In this document: positions 36,428 through 49,499 of the stretch, piece by piece | Layout: each line of letters starts with the position of its first letter | Numbering within the stretch: the first letter of the stretch is position 1 | Assembly (NCBI RefSeq): GCF_020921035.1 | Contig: NC_063156.1 | Location: forward strand, 29,560,283 to 29,624,282 | Source: Rhodamnia argentea | Lineage: Eukaryota; Streptophyta; Magnoliopsida; Myrtales; Myrtaceae | Direction: 5' to 3' | Length of the DNA stretch: 64,000 nucleotides | Notes under the pieces: model-generated | The model's database searches: none | What the model saw: only the letters and a program-made list of their open reading frames with translations | Told to the model about the DNA's origin: nothing | Position numbers and translations under genes: made by a program

Positions 36428-39400
36428 AGACTACATACATAAGTACTAGTACAATTTGGTGAGCTGGCTTAGATGTTCAGATTATTACTGGTCCGCAACA
36501 AAGTCCTTGAGAAGCTGAGAAGAATGCTTCCATTTCTCTGTTCTGGAGTTCTAAGGCTGTTTCACATAGGCCTATGTGGTTGATTTATGGGTCGATGGCT
36601 TTGCTACATCGAATGAGATACTGATAGCATTTCAGATTCCAGATGGTTTTAGAATGCTATGATCACCATCATCTTAATTGTAGGATTGACCACTGAGTTA
36701 ACTTCAAGGAAGACATGCCTACTTGTTCTAAGTCATTGCTGAAGTGTGGAGAATCTGGTTGTACTTGTAGTTTTTTATGTCAACTGTGCTGATGCGGTGA
36801 AATGTTAATGGATCTTTATGTTCCTCCTTTGTGATAAGATTCATTCATGAGGAAATGCATGCAGGTGTCTCTGAAGATGCCGTGTCTGGTCATATCCAAT
36901 TGCTGATTCCTGGGGAAACGGCATGTTTTGCCTGTGCTCCTCCTCTTGTAAGTTAGCATTCAAAGTTTAAACTGGAGGATGAATGTTAAAGTAGATCTAT
37001 ATGTACTTTTATATGCATCACTTTTCGCTCTCATTGACACATTGGAAATATGGATTTGTCCCTTCATTCATGGGAAACAATAGTTTTCATACTGACTTGT
37101 AAGAAAATGTACGGCTACTCAATCAACTTTTCCATAAGAATCTGGTTGTCTGTTGGTCAAGTGCTTTTCTTATGAGATTTAATTAGCGTCAAATCTTATC
37201 TCTGTTTAAATATCTGAAGAGGAATGAAACTCTAGATCGCAAGCCCACATTTACAAGTATACATAGTACTGGCATCTTGTGCATTCTTTTCACTGGTCCA
37301 AAGGATATTAGCACTTTCGTCTGACTTGTTTGATGTGATGGACTTTTGGTTCATTTATAACATGGAAGTTAAACCTGGTTTGCATCCTCTTATTACTTTC
37401 TCTCTTTTAGTCTTGCTGTAAGGAAAGAAACTCTAACTCCTGGTGCTAATATCTCATGGACTATTTTAGGTTGTAGCATCTGGAATAGATGAACGTACGC
37501 TTAAACGTGAAGGGGTTTGTGCTGCATCGTTACCAACTACTATGGTAAATAGGTTCCTCATCCTTTTAATTGTGTTTGCGGTATCCACTGTATCTTACCG
37601 TCTCCAAATTATCAGGGAGTTGTTGCAGGTCTTCTTGTTCAAAATACACTAAAGTTCTTGCTTAAATTTGGACATGTCTCACCATACCTGGTACTCTCTC
37701 CCTCTCTCGACATGCATGTGCGCATAGAGGCTGGGGTTATGCTCCTTATTCTCTGAATTTTGAAAGTTTTTATTGCATGATTGCAGGGATACAATTCTCT
37801 TAAAGACTATTTCCCAACCATGGAAATGAGGCCAAATCCTCAATGTGCTAATGCAGCATGTCTAGAACGACAGGCAACTAATTTGATTGGCCTTTGTTTG
37901 GCGACAGTTTAATCTGTCCACTGATACGTGATTTATTTATGCGGTTCTCTATTTTTTTACCATGCAGAAAGAATACATGCTTGTGAAGCCAGCTAGGGAT
38001 GCTGCTGCTAAAGCCAAGATGGAGGCTGAGGCACCGTTTGCTGCTGAATGTCCTCTTCATGTTGATAATGAGTGGAACATAAGGTATTCATCGGGTCCGA
38101 CAAAGTTATTTTTAAAGAAAGCTGAGTTACTGACGCCTCATCAAACCTTTCAGTTTGAGAAAATAATGAAGAGGACAGGAAGGACAGAGAAAATCATTTC
38201 CCTTTCTTTTGTCATTTTTTATGGGAAAGACCATATGAGATGGAAGTCCTTTTCTTGCAAAATACGACTACTTTGGGGGAACTTCTGGAGGTTCTTCGCG
38301 TAGTAATAGCATAAGTTTTTTTCTTGTCTTCTACTTATTGATGTTGCCCTAACAAATGGAATGCATTGGAATTGGAATCGTTACCCCTCCTTTGAACTAA
38401 ACATTGTGTGTGAAAAATGGTTGTCATGTCATTTCCGAATGACTCGTCCTTCCATAGTTTTCATGACATGACTTGTCCTTCCATAGTTTTCATAATCAAT
38501 CTAATGCGTTTGGCTATTCTCTTTCTAGGATTTAGTTATAGTGTCTCGAGGTTCTTTTATTCCAACGTCTTCTTCTCTAATCTTTTCTTCTCTTCATTGT
38601 CGTTGATGATCTGATCATTTTTCTGCAATTTTTTGTCCTCTTCAGTGTTGTTGATGATAATGATACAAAGCAGACGGATGCTGCAAGTTCAGGTGCCTTT
38701 TGTCTCTCTTATTTAAAGAAGTGTTTCACTGCCGTAAACTTGTTGTTAAACATAAACTTGTACAAGTTCTCCTTGCTGGTAATGATGCAGTTCTCTTTTC
38801 ATGGGATGGTTCTCATTATTTTGGTTTAGTTCTCATGGCTGATTCACTGACGTTTCAAGCTCCATCTACGACCAGTCCCTTTTGGAAAATCTGGCCTTAT
38901 TATAGTGTTGCGCATGAGAAGTTTTTATTTCAATGGTGACAGATATAAATAAGGAAAAATACCACTTTGCACCATTACACTACTTGCCTGTATGCACATG
39001 TAACTGAGCTGAGCATTCGACCTGTCGTTTAATTTATCTTTTAGTGTTTACTCCCTCTTGTTTCTCCAATTTGTTTGGGGTTCCATGTTTGTGATGTAGT
39101 TTTGTCATTCACTGGGGACTATACTTTTTAAAAGGTCCTATAGTGCTCCAGAAAAGTTGGCATCTTCTGGAATTTTCGCTTGAGTGTATATTCAGTTGTT
39201 GGCTGTGTCATATAATTCTGAATTGCCATTAGAATTCCAGATTTTATGTTCTTCTCCTGCTTTCCTTTCAGTTCTCGGTGTGCTCACTCGCAACTTTAGT
39301 TCGGCAATTATTATCTAACTTTGTGTTCCCTGCAGATGCTCTTCCCAAAGGACTCACTCGAGAACTTCCTAGTGCTGATGAGTTTCAGAATGCTCCCACC

Positions 39401-39469
39401 TCTGGATCAGCATATATTGATGACCTCGAAGATCTAAGGAAGCAACTTGATGCGCTTAATTCTTTTTAA
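34140..39469 (+). CDS. UBA5: UFM1-activating enzyme, E1-like (UBA5)
   Basis: Activates the ubiquitin-like modifier UFM1 by adenylation and a thioester to its own cysteine, then passes it to UFC1; ufmylation acts at ER-bound ribosomes. Exons: 34140-34229, 34734-34802, 34904-35017, 35174-35302, 35523-35591, 36035-36187, 36329-36365, 36865-36947, 37470-37544, 37616-37690, 37787-37873, 37968-38083, 38646-38692, 39336-39469. In phase, 1278 nt, 425 aa. Visible: the nucleotide-binding loop GIGGVGS (92-98), zinc ligands CFAC (241/244) and C318/C323, the catalytic Cys265 in '[13 protein letters not shown]', and an acidic '[10 protein letters not shown]' C-terminus where UFM1/UFC1-binding motifs normally lie. 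Two splice oddities: the intron after exon 11 starts with GC (CAG|gcaact), and the intron after exon 7 has a weak gtgtga donor followed by 24 CT units. The length matches plant UBA5. Confidence 0.97.
36378..36425. repeat. (CT)24 microsatellite in UBA5 intron 7
   Basis: 48 bases of pure CT starting 13 bases after the exon 7 donor. It is a pyrimidine run right at the 5' end of an intron, an unusual place that could recruit pyrimidine-binding splice factors and is likely to vary in length. Confidence 0.95.
38441..38493. repeat. Short tandem duplication in UBA5 intron 12
   Basis: 'cgtccttccatagttttcat' and its near-identical copy lie 29 bases apart. Confidence 0.85.
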
Positions 39470-42430
39470 GATGCAAATTATATACTTCACCTAAAGTGAC
39501 CTTCTCAGAAAACTTTTGACGTATTTCGAGGAGCATTCAACTTGCGACACAGCCTTCACACACAAGTAGAAGAAGAAAATCAGAGTTGCGGTCTTACCTT
39601 TACGTAGTATAATTTTTTTTTTCCTTTTGTCTTTTCCTTTTTCTTTTGCATCAACTCTTGAAGGCTTCACATGTAGCATGATTTGTAGGTTAGAAATTAC
39701 AAGTTTACATGGGTTCGGTAAGAGTAACGAGAGGTTAAGGGAACTAAACAATCCTGTTTTGCTGGCTTTTTCTTTCCCATTTCTTTTTCATTTTTCTCTG
39801 ACAGTTTCGGATAATAGTTAGCTCAAATTGTAGAGCGGATAGCAACAGTAGCAATTCTAAAGATGCGAAGGTTGTGATTTGGCTGAAATTTTGTGGTTGT
39901 GACAAGCATCTGTCCTTGTGATGGTTCCATTCTCGAGATCTGACAGGTCTTAGGTTCCATTCCCGTTTTCCCTTGTGATAAGAGTAGCTAAGAGGTGGAG
40001 TACCTATGGCAACGAAATACCATGTGATGAGGACGGTTAGATTTTTCAAATGGGATATTGCCTTTAAGCAACATGATCTCGTGATGGGATCGCTTGCATT
40101 ATGCATGGGAATCAGGGATTCGTCTTTGCGACTTCACTGGGTCCGTTGACGTCTCTGATCTAGGGAGGGTCTGAGACCTGAGAGGTGAGAAGGGAAATCT
40201 TCAAAAGCTGAAGATACAAAAAAGTGCCTGACTAGCGCATAACGCTACAGATTTGGGAAGCTTGGGCTGTTCATTGAGGCTTTCTTCTTGGGATGGCCTG
40301 GCGAGCTTTTTCCCTTTCGCTCTCCCTAATTTCCACCTTTTCCTCTTTTATTCGACAGATCATGCTTAACCAGGAAAGGGATTTGGGCACGTGGTCATGA
40401 TGATTAAGACTTATATTCCATCATGATTTGGCTGATATGTGCAAAAGCCTTTTAGACCCGCCAAGAGTTGTAAGTGCCAAGCATTCAACTGTTAGGTTAG
40501 CTGCTTCCATTTTCGAGCACCAGGATTGTAAAACTGGATTTCGCATTTGGGATCATAAATCTCGAATCGTTAGTATCTAAGGGAGCACAGGAGAGATCAC
40601 CACCTATTCATGTGGTCGGAAGTCGCATCCTTTGCTTCTTAGGCCGGATCTACCAAATTTGTTTCGTCGTTTGATATAGTTTAATACGTCATACGGGCTT
40701 GAATTATTTTTTTATGGAAGAGAATTTTTACGTGCTGTGAATCATGGGTGGACTGTCCGACCCCCAAAAAAAAAAAAAAAATTTCACGGGTGGACTGTCT
40801 GTCGAGTATATTTTCCTGAAGGAATTATGAAAAAAAAGATGCGAATCACTATTAAACTGGTGTGTGGATGTACCAACCAATTGGGAGCAAGTAATGTGAG
40901 AAATGGAGCTAGTTGCAGAGCATGCTCCCAGGATTAAAAGTGGGCGATCAATTGGATTATCAAGACTGACTCTTAGTGGGGGCCAAGAAGCCGCAAAGAC
41001 ACATCTTTTTGCACCCCTAGAAACGCAATGGAGAAATTCGTCCATCTTCAATTGTTTAAGGTGCACCGCATTCGACTAAAGTCAAAAAGTGTGGACGTCA
41101 TAAAATTTAAACATACGTAAAAATATAAAGAAATCATAAACTAAACTGTATATTTCTAACGAACAAGGCATGTCTTTTTACGTGATTAGGCATTACAGAC
41201 TTGAAAAGAAAAAAACAAACATAGATTCTGCATTTATAAAGATCGGAAACGAACCCGATCGCATTCATGAACTCTGGACTCGTGTCGCCGGACCAAGCGC
41301 CTCACCACTCATCAAGACCGACGACAAATTCAGCTTTGCTAATATAATCATAAGTTTTCATCCGAAATTCTAATATAATTTTTTTGGGCCTACCATCACC
41401 ATTATCAGAAATTGTGGACGTGAAGTCCATTCATCACAAGACGTCTTATATGGCATACCGTTGTGGATCGCTAAATCTACATCGGGACTACATTAACGAA
41501 ATTAGAAACATCTACCGATTAAGAACTTGTCCCGCCGAGAATGCGCCGTGCTCCAAATGGAAACTAAGAGAAATGGCTACGTACGAGAGAGGGCCCCGCA
41601 GGAAATGAGCGGTCCAAGTGGTGAGAGTCAGTACCCACAATGATAGTCAGCCACACCCCTCACTGTGCCCGTCCCACGTGCCAATCTGCCCGGGGCGTGG
41701 CCTGCTCGCATCCAAAAGTCGGAAGCTTTTCTTTTGTACCGAGGGCCGACAGCATCAGGTCCTACCATAAAGTCTTTTTCAATTTCGTTGCCTACAAAAA
41801 AAAAAAAAAAAATTTAAACTCCTTTTCCAAAAAAAGGCCCCCGAAATTATAAAATTAAAAGGGAAAAAAAACAAACTCGCTCCCCCACCCACCCGCGCAC
41901 GTGCGAGCGTAATTATTACACTTCCACGAAGACCTCGCTCGATCGATCCTCATGTCTCTCCTCCAAGAAAAGCAAAGACTCCAATAATTTATAAATTATC
42001 ACAAAGAAAAGGCAAAAGAGAGAAAAAAAGGCGAAGATACAAACGCTTTGCGAGAATCCAAAAGCTACTACTCAATGGCCCAATAACGCAATCCGTTACA
42101 CGCGCCATCCCCCTTGTCTCTTCAAATATAACGGAATTCTCTCCGCCTTTGCCTTCACTTTTCTTTAAACCCAAAACACCCTCGCACGCTCCGCTAGAAT
42201 GACCAAATTCTAGTCCCACACGTGCATAGTAAACTAAAGTAGCTAATCTTCAGTGAAATTTTCACCGTGGTACGTCCCATCGATCGCGAAAATCAGATCA
42301 CCACTTGCTAATGCGTGATGCGTACCATGCGTTTTTGGGGACACTCAGTTCTCTTCGTAGGTATCTTCTAATCCCACGTTGATTGTATTTGTTAGACTCG
42401 TCAAAATAGGTTATGGATCAAATTCTCGAC
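39470..42430. other. Gene-free region downstream of UBA5
   Basis: Contains the UBA5 3' untranslated region (about 39470-39700) and then 2.7 kb with no supported gene. Long A runs occur at 40767 and 41796. The phrase 'gggtggactgtc' is repeated at about 40744 and 40788. A C/G-richer patch at 41880-41950 has CACGTG, a G-box-type hexamer, at about 41898. No exon-like blocks recognised. Confidence 0.55.
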
Positions 42431-43033
42431 GGAAAAATTTCCAAAACAGTCCTAAGCCTATAGCAATTGGGCCAATTCAGTAGTAAATAATTGTTTTTGT
42501 CGGTTCGATTCTACATCTTTTGCATTTGTGTTAATTCAATCCACTTGACCCGCCAATACCGACGTGGCATGCCGACTTAGGCGTGACATTTTTTTAATGA
42601 TATTTTAATAATTTTTTTTGAATTTTTTTCTTCAGTTTTGTTTTTTTCCCAACCCTTGGGCCGACGAGAGCAGGGACGCTAGCATTGGGCGAGGGCACCA
42701 TGGCCCGGGCCCGGGCTAGGCCACGGCCGCGACAGCCTCGCTCGCCTAAATCATGCCAGGGCATTGCGGCCCTCGCCCGGTCGGCCCAAGGGTTTGGGAA
42801 AAAAAAGACTAAAGAGAAAAAAAAGAAAAATCATAACAATTAAAAATGTCATTAAACATTATTTAAAAAAGTGCCACGTCAAAACCGACATGCTACGTCA
42901 GTACCGGTCGGCCAAATGGACGGAATTGGCACAAATGCAAAAGTTTTAGGAATCAATTGGCAAAAAAAAATATATATTTATGATCGAATTGGCACAATTA
43001 CAATAGATTTAGGATTGTTTTGGTAATTTTTCC
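42431..43033. mobile_element. Inverted-repeat transposon (MITE-like), family 1 copy A
   Basis: The first 30 bases (ggaaaaatttccaaaacagt onward) match the reverse complement of the last 30 (ending ggtaatttttcc) with about three differences. Similarity between the arms extends over roughly 150 bases each. The AT-rich arms enclose a GC-rich core at about 42655-42790 ('cattgggcgagggcaccatgg', with its inverse 'gccctcgcccggtcggccca'). No coding frame. No clear target duplication was found. Related to the element at 49500-50825. Confidence 0.82.
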
Positions 43034-43531
43034 AAATATTAACCCATATCATGCGTAGAGTTATTATTTGAATTAGTTATATTCAATAAATGAGTTTAGA
43101 ATGGTAACGCTTAAAATAATTGGGTGTTAAATGAGTTCACAACTTACGTAGACCTCTTAACCCACCTCTATCACTCTCTCTTTATTCCTTTTTCTCATCT
43201 TAGTTTGGGTATGAGTTTTCTTATATTGGGTTAACTATAAAAGTGTTTTAACAATATGAGTCGGATATATGCCACTAGATTTGTATTATACGGAAATGGA
43301 TCAAAGCAAATTAAGTAGGTTTCGATAACGATTCACCTGTTTGACGGGTCTAGTGTTTATATGTCTATAGTAGTTCTTGCATAAATTAGTACCGACTTAA
43401 ATTTGCCAGCTTTTAATTTCACCGTAACATATCTAGCTGGAGACATGGGACTTCTAAAGTCGATTAAGCCATTTTGCATGGTGACCATGGACAAAATAGT
43501 AAAAATGGCCTGTGTAAGGCTGTGAGCTGCT

Positions 43532-43540
43532 TATATATAG
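43532..43540 (+). promoter_or_regulatory. TATA box of the SGR5-like gene
   Basis: 'tatatatag' sits about 95 bases before the start codon at 43635, a normal distance for a plant core promoter with a short leader. Confidence 0.7.
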
Positions 43541-43634
43541 ACACCCAGTTCCGCCAAGCCCACAGTCTCTTCTTTCGTGACAACCACCTTGGCCGGTTTC
43601 TCTTTGTACTTAACCTCTTCCTTTTTCTTCTCAA

Positions 43635-44132
43635 ATGGAAGACGATGACCAAAAGGAACTCCAGCTCCTCCCTGCTCCACATTCCACAGCTTCCTCATCA
43701 AACATGCCTTCCACGCCGTCCGGTTCCTCATCAAGGCGCCGGTCGGCCACGTCTGATCCATACGAATTAGCCCCCTCGCTCGACTTGCAACTATCGATCA
43801 GCCTCCGCCCGATCCGCCCGCCTCCTAACTGCGTCGTTCCAGGCGACATGAAGCTGGAGACGAATAATGTCAAGGCCTTGAAGTGGGAGGCGGCGGAGCA
43901 AATCCGGCTCGCTGCGATAGAGAAGGCGTACGCGGAGCGAGTGAGGGATCTCACGAGGCGGGAGATGGAGCTGGCGCAGTCGGAGTTCGCCAGGGCGAGG
44001 CACATGTGGGAGAGGGCGAGGGAGGAGGTGGATAGGGCGGAGAGGATGAAGGAGCGGGCGACGCGGCAGATCGACTCAGCGTGCATGGAGATCACTTGCC
44101 AGTCTTGTAGGCAAAGGTTTCGACCGGCTTGA
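43635..44132 (+). CDS. SGR5/IDD16-like protein without zinc fingers, with EAR motif
   Basis: Single-exon 165-aa protein. Its C-terminal half matches the conserved C-terminal part of INDETERMINATE-DOMAIN factors 14-16 (SHOOT GRAVITROPISM 5): a long charged helix (about residues 77-150, 'WEAAEQIRLAAIEKAYAERV', then 'RREMELAQSEFARARHMWER') ending in a CxxC pair (C155/C158, 'TCQSCRQRF'). The N-terminal C2H2 fingers of IDD proteins are absent. Instead there is a Ser-rich region with an LxLxL repressor-type motif, LDLQL, at residues 49-53, and ELQLLP at 8-13. Likely nuclear; it may dimerise through the helix with true IDD factors and act as a dominant modulator (inference). GC content is higher than in the flanks, as often seen in intronless plant genes. 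A TATA box lies at 43532. Confidence 0.88.
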   Translation: MEDDDQKELQLLPAPHSTASSSNMPSTPSGSSSRRRSATSDPYELAPSLDLQLSISLRPIRPPPNCVVPGDMKLETNNVKALKWEAAEQIRLAAIEKAYAERVRDLTRREMELAQSEFARARHMWERAREEVDRAERMKERATRQIDSACMEITCQSCRQRFRPA

Positions 44133-47100
44133 CGACGTTGTCGATGAAACAATATCCCTGTTGGTGATGAATGATGACTTTGATGATGCCACCTGAACTT
44201 TTTCCAATTCAGTAAAGTTGTTATGTGTTTTTCGCATTTCTCTTGCGGGTTTTTTGGTATTGGATTCTTGCAATTCCCTCATGAAAGTGGAAGCAAAAGA
44301 CTCTGGAGGACAAATAAATAATGGGTGGCATATCGAAAGAATTAATCTCTACACATCTTGATCTGGGCAAAAGCATTGAACCATTGATCTCTTCAATTGT
44401 ATGACATGTTAATAAAAAATGAATGATTTCTGAATCTCAGACATAATTTGCAAACTCGGAACGCCGTGCCCGTTGTCTTGCCAAACTATCGATATATTTA
44501 AATAACGGATAGTTCCAATGATTCTCAACTTTGTGATTGTCTTCGTGAATCAGTTTTCTAGATGGGTCGGAGTAGCATTCGCTGTAAGAGTGAGAATGCT
44601 AAACGGCCATGGTATCTAGAAGTAGACCGGATATATGCTATCGAAGCATTTGTTGTTTTATGGCATCATCTATGTTTCATATGGTTTCTCCGATTCGTCC
44701 ACTTTTATTTTGCATCGGCAAAATGGCGACTACATCGGAGATTTGTCGCAACTTCCGATGGTACGGTTTCGATACTGGCACATGTGACTGCTAAGAAGCA
44801 GCTCTTTCGAACGTCTGCATCAACCTAAATTGTAACTCTAAGGTTTTTTTCCTTTAAGATGAGAGCATAGTTGTTGATGTTCACTGGAAATAATAAGAAA
44901 TGAAGGCTTTTTAAGAACTAAGGGAATTCATACAAGTACAACCATTCCAATGGATTACGAAAATTGTTATATAAGAAAGCTGAGCTTTGTAGTTGACTTA
45001 AAAGTTACTCCACAATCAAACTGTATCATATTATCCTACTTATGGAAACCATTACCTGCTAAAATCTATAGGCACGAGGCATCTCCGGTTGAAATGACCA
45101 TGACAAAAGTTGCTACCGGTGCCGTAGAATTCTGATGATCTAGTCAAACCGATCGGGTCTTTGATTTTAAGTTTAAGTTTTGATAAGTTTCTAGTTTTCA
45201 TTAAAGTTGTGGTCTCTATTTTAGTTGAAAGTTTTGATTACTGTAAATGTTACAGGATAATATTGGGGAACCAAGGCAGATGAATAATGCAGATTAAAGC
45301 AGTCAAACTGATAAAATTCAGAGTCAACTTCAGAACCTTGACGTCCATAGAAAAGGCAAATGAATCAGAACAAAAAGCAACCATTTCATCTACACAATGT
45401 GACAGGATAGCCGTATCCACTTTGTATTCAACTCCTTAACTTTTTGCTCATCAGAAGACCAAACGCCCCCACTATCCATGTCTGGGATCTAACACCAGGG
45501 AAAAAGGGCATCAAGATAAGATCATTTTGGTATGGGTTTTACCAAAAGCACCAGTCACGTAGCAATGCACTGTGCCCTCGCAAAGATGTCGTGACAATCG
45601 AACTAGCTTGATTTGTCAGCAACCTCGCGACGTATTACTCAAACACAGTTGATCTGTCTGCAATAATACAGTCCGCCCGGTTCTTTCACGAGGTCGCGAC
45701 GTAATCGAGTGGGGCAAAGAATTTGCAAAGTTTTCAAAACTAGGTCCTGTTTTGAAAAGTATGTTTGTGAGAACTGAGAATCAAGGAAAAAGAATGTAAA
45801 CCCTAATAACATATAACTATCATTGAGAGCCCTTTTCTTTTTCCTCCCTTTGCTGCCAGAAACTTCTTGACTGCCCAACCTAATGAGGAATCTTGATGGG
45901 CACTACTGTGTTCTCTCTGGTCCACCTGCTGTTGCTTGCTAGCATTCCATCAACAGTACATTCTGATGCCCTTTAATCAAAACATTATGTCCTAGAATGA
46001 ACGATGTAACCACAAAGTTGAGCTGTTTCAGTAACGGGTAATGGTCAGTAGATGGCGTTTTTGGGACCGCACGAGCCAATCCATAGGAAGCGGCGGCTGA
46101 TTATAAAGTAGAGATCGGACCAGGTTAAGATTTCTTTTTCTTCGTCCGAACTCATCCGGTTGAAGTAGATAAGTCCGGCTAATATGTGGTGTCATAACGA
46201 TGCTCTCGGTGGTCCGCATAAAACTTTTGGGACCCATCGGTGCAAAGTTCACGTTCCACAGCTTCGAACTGATATGGGCAACAAAAAATTCTCACTGGTT
46301 GGATACCAGTAAAATAGCACTAGCATTCAGCATGAAAGCCGTACTCCGCACCACTCCACCATATGGTCGATAAATGCTAACGAAATGGATTCCTTGTCTC
46401 TCGTGTTTTTATTTGGATACTGTCTTAGATATGCAAGGAACAATCAATTGCAGAAAGTTGGGGAGTGCGGATAAAGATGTAGGACATGCCTTCAGCAGTA
46501 TAATCAAGCTAGCCATCATGACAATACCTTAAATTTGTCTTTTCACATCGTCTTCACGTTGTTGTCAGAGCGAAACTGTGCGTGGATGCAAAATCTTATC
46601 ATCAGATTTGCTGAAACACAAACCGTAATACCGAGTGGAAGCTGCACTTATGATCGTTTATGAAGGTGTCAATACATATATCAGTCTCCCTCCAGACTTC
46701 TTGCCATGACCGACCAAACCAATTCGACTGTCCACTTACAGATTATCACACAGCTGTTTTGGTTCAAGCCTAATGGTAATAATACCCGATGCCACGCTGT
46801 CTGGATACCGTTCACTTCGGGATGATTCTGGGTACGACTTGTAAGTGAGATGTTTAGGGGGTTTGAGGCGATGCTTCCTTCGGGAAGAACGGTGTTCCTC
46901 TACCTGTATTTCACAGTTCAAAGTCTGAATGAAAATTTGGCCAGGGACCAGTTAGGCACAAGAGGACTTTCAGAGGGGACAAAAGATTGTGGGGCTGATA
47001 AAAGTCATGTGAGGACTACTTCACTGTCTTGACTTTGATAATTGGGGCATGAGCAGGTGAGAGAGGAGGATGAATATGCCATACATGCCCATCTAAAGTA

Positions 47101-48472
47101 CCTCTCATTGCTTTCTAGGATTAGAAGAACAAGCAGGATACAAGATGCCATACCTTTTGGGCATAGTCATTCCCAAAACCAACCAACAACAGAGGCAACT
47201 TTTATTTCTTGGATTGGATCGGGATTCGAATTCTTGCGCCACAACCCATTAGCCGGAAAATATCACAACAAAGCACGAAAGCCGAACTATGACTTACAAG
47301 GCAGCGGAATATGCACATGTGACCAAGTTGGTTAAGTTACTAATTAAAACGCGGAGTCGCCGAAAAGAAGTAGGGAGTGACATTCACCGTGCTTTAGTTG
47401 TCAAGCACAAGTCCAAAACACCTCTGGCAATCATTGCCCTGGGTGTGGATAGAGGGAATAGCTTTGCGCTTGAGAGGAACGTTAGAGGCAAAGCTTGCTA
47501 TTTAGTGCAATCATTCGCACAATAAATTAGAGTAGTTTCAGATACGTGAATCATGTGATTACAGGCAGTGAGCAACATGCATTCTCATGAGAAGCATGAT
47601 GATGTTAGTGTCTCAGGAAAGGAACCTTAAAAAGACCAGAGAGCCACATGTCCTTTCGGCAACTCAACTACTTTTTCATGATGAAAGGCTGTAAGTTCCA
47701 GCTTCCATCACTTCAAAAAATCGTCTGGGTTTATCAGAAATCCAAGTACTCGAAAACTTTTAAATTTGCCATCGACAATGTAATGATGAAGAAGGCATTC
47801 GGTAATGAATTGCTCCACATCCACATGTATCAGCCAACATCTTCCACGAAAGGGAAAAGAAAAGGCGAGCACAAAAAGATGCTCGAGAGAAACATTGCAT
47901 CACCAAGAGAGATAGTTGCTAGTTATGCAATTGTTGAATGCTATTTTCAATCAACCAGAACTGACGAATATAGGATACTCCGAAACTCAAACATATCGCG
48001 TAAATTTCCGCGAACTTGAAAAGCAACCTGGTTGTGCTTCTGTCTTGCTTGTTTTGCCAGGCGATCAATCAATTCCGGCTCTTTCGTTTTGTTGGTGTCC
48101 TTGTTAGTTAGTTTAGTTAGTTGATCAACGAATTTGGATTAACAGGAAACTTGGGGTTGGCGGGAAATGAGGGATATAGTTAGGCTTAGGCAAGTGCTCC
48201 AAATAGTCCGGGCCTCGTGAAGAAGATCCATGCAAAATTGGCGGGCTTGGGCCACATCCAAAGTCAAAGCATCTCTTCCCTCTGACCGGTCAACCATTTG
48301 TCGGGTTTCCAATTTAGGACCCCAGCGTAATTTTCCTTCTCGCAATGTGAAATCGATTCTCAATGATTGGACTTGAAACCCCTTCTCCGCCTGTGGAATT
48401 GAAAGATTGTGGGGATGGATGGTGAATTAGACAACGCTCCCCTAGTTTTGAGGGATAAAACACCGACTTAAA
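44133..48472. other. Gene-free region of about 4.3 kb
   Basis: Starts with the 3' flank of the SGR5-like gene. Open frames at 44562-44828, 46028-46252, 47042-47335 and 47648-48019 were inspected. None shows a recognisable motif, splice-linked partner or conserved pattern, and several overlap on opposite strands. Some may be fragments of decayed genes. Confidence 0.5.
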
Positions 48473-48962
48473 GGGTCTGTATGGTAAGACTCTCTGGAAA
48501 GTATTTATGTTTTAAAAGTGTTATCAGAACACTTTCTGAACTGAAATGCGTATCGTTGAAAAATGTTCCAAAAATGTCCTGGAGAATACTTTTGAAAAAA
48601 GAAACACTTTTGAAGCAAAAAAAAAAGAAACAAAAAAAAAAACTTGTTTCTGAATTTTAGAACACTTATTATAAACAATCCGAGGGCGAGCTTGTGCAAG
48701 CCACCGCGGGTTGTCGGCCGCCGTCTGCCGCCTTCGGTCACCGCCGGCCGCCACGGGTTGTCGCCGAACGCCGCCGCCGATCGCTACCGGTTGCCGCCGA
48801 CACCGGTTGTAGATTCTTCCTTTTGGTGAAAAAAGTGTTTTTTTTTTTTGTATTTGCCAAACGCGTTTCTGTTCCAAAAAATGATAGCTGGGAACGTAAA
48901 CACAAAAAAATATTTTTATTCCAAATATGTTCCCAGGGAACGAAACGTTATCATACGTAGCC
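48473..48962. mobile_element. Inverted-repeat transposon, hAT-MITE-like, with GC-rich core
   Basis: The left end GGGTCTGTATGGTAA and the right end, read in reverse (GGCTACGTATGATAA), match at 11 of 15 bases. They resemble the 'GGTGCGTTTGGTAAC' termini of plant hAT-type MITEs. The arms are AT-rich; the core at about 48680-48810 is a GC-rich run of 'gccgcc/gccggccgcc' repeats. No coding capacity and no clear target duplication. 490 bp. Confidence 0.65.
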
Positions 48963-49499
48963 TAATTAGATCAAGAATGCCATCGTACTCACTTGATGAT
49001 TTTGATTGAGTAAGTACTTTCATATAAAACAAATTCTAATTACTCGTCAGTTATGATTACTATGAATTCATAACTAATGATGTGTTTATTTCTAGGAAAA
49101 TCTCATAATAATTGAAAAGGCTTTTTCAAAATATCATTTTTTTAGAAAAATATTTTTCCCTTCTTAAATTAGGAAATTGATCGATAACTTTCAGCTAATC
49201 GAATGTATTAAAGTTCAAAAAATTAAAATTTGCAGAAAATTATTTCACTCAAACAAACACAGTCAAAGTTTGAAAAGGATGGTAATTTATAATCTATCTT
49301 TTCCTTTATTGAATTGTAATGATCAATGGACTTTTTAGCGGCCTCCCTATGAGAAGGCAATAGTATGACATATTGGCAAAAAACTCACATCTTTAGGATA
49401 AAATTAGGGAAAGTGAGGACATAAAAATTGATAAATAAGGAAGTGTGACAAAATATTTAACCAATTGGACCACATACGAGCGTCGTAATCCTTAGATAA
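48963..49499. other. Gene-free AT-rich stretch
   Basis: Spacer between two inverted-repeat elements. No features seen. Confidence 0.6.

Noticed and set aside
47042-48019. Open frames of 97-123 codons as a possible gene
   Set aside because: They do not join through plausible splice sites, composition is not coding-like, and no motif is recognisable.
48524-48877. 117-codon Arg/Pro/Ala-rich frame
   Set aside because: It is a translation of the repetitive GC-rich core of the inverted-repeat element, open on both strands.
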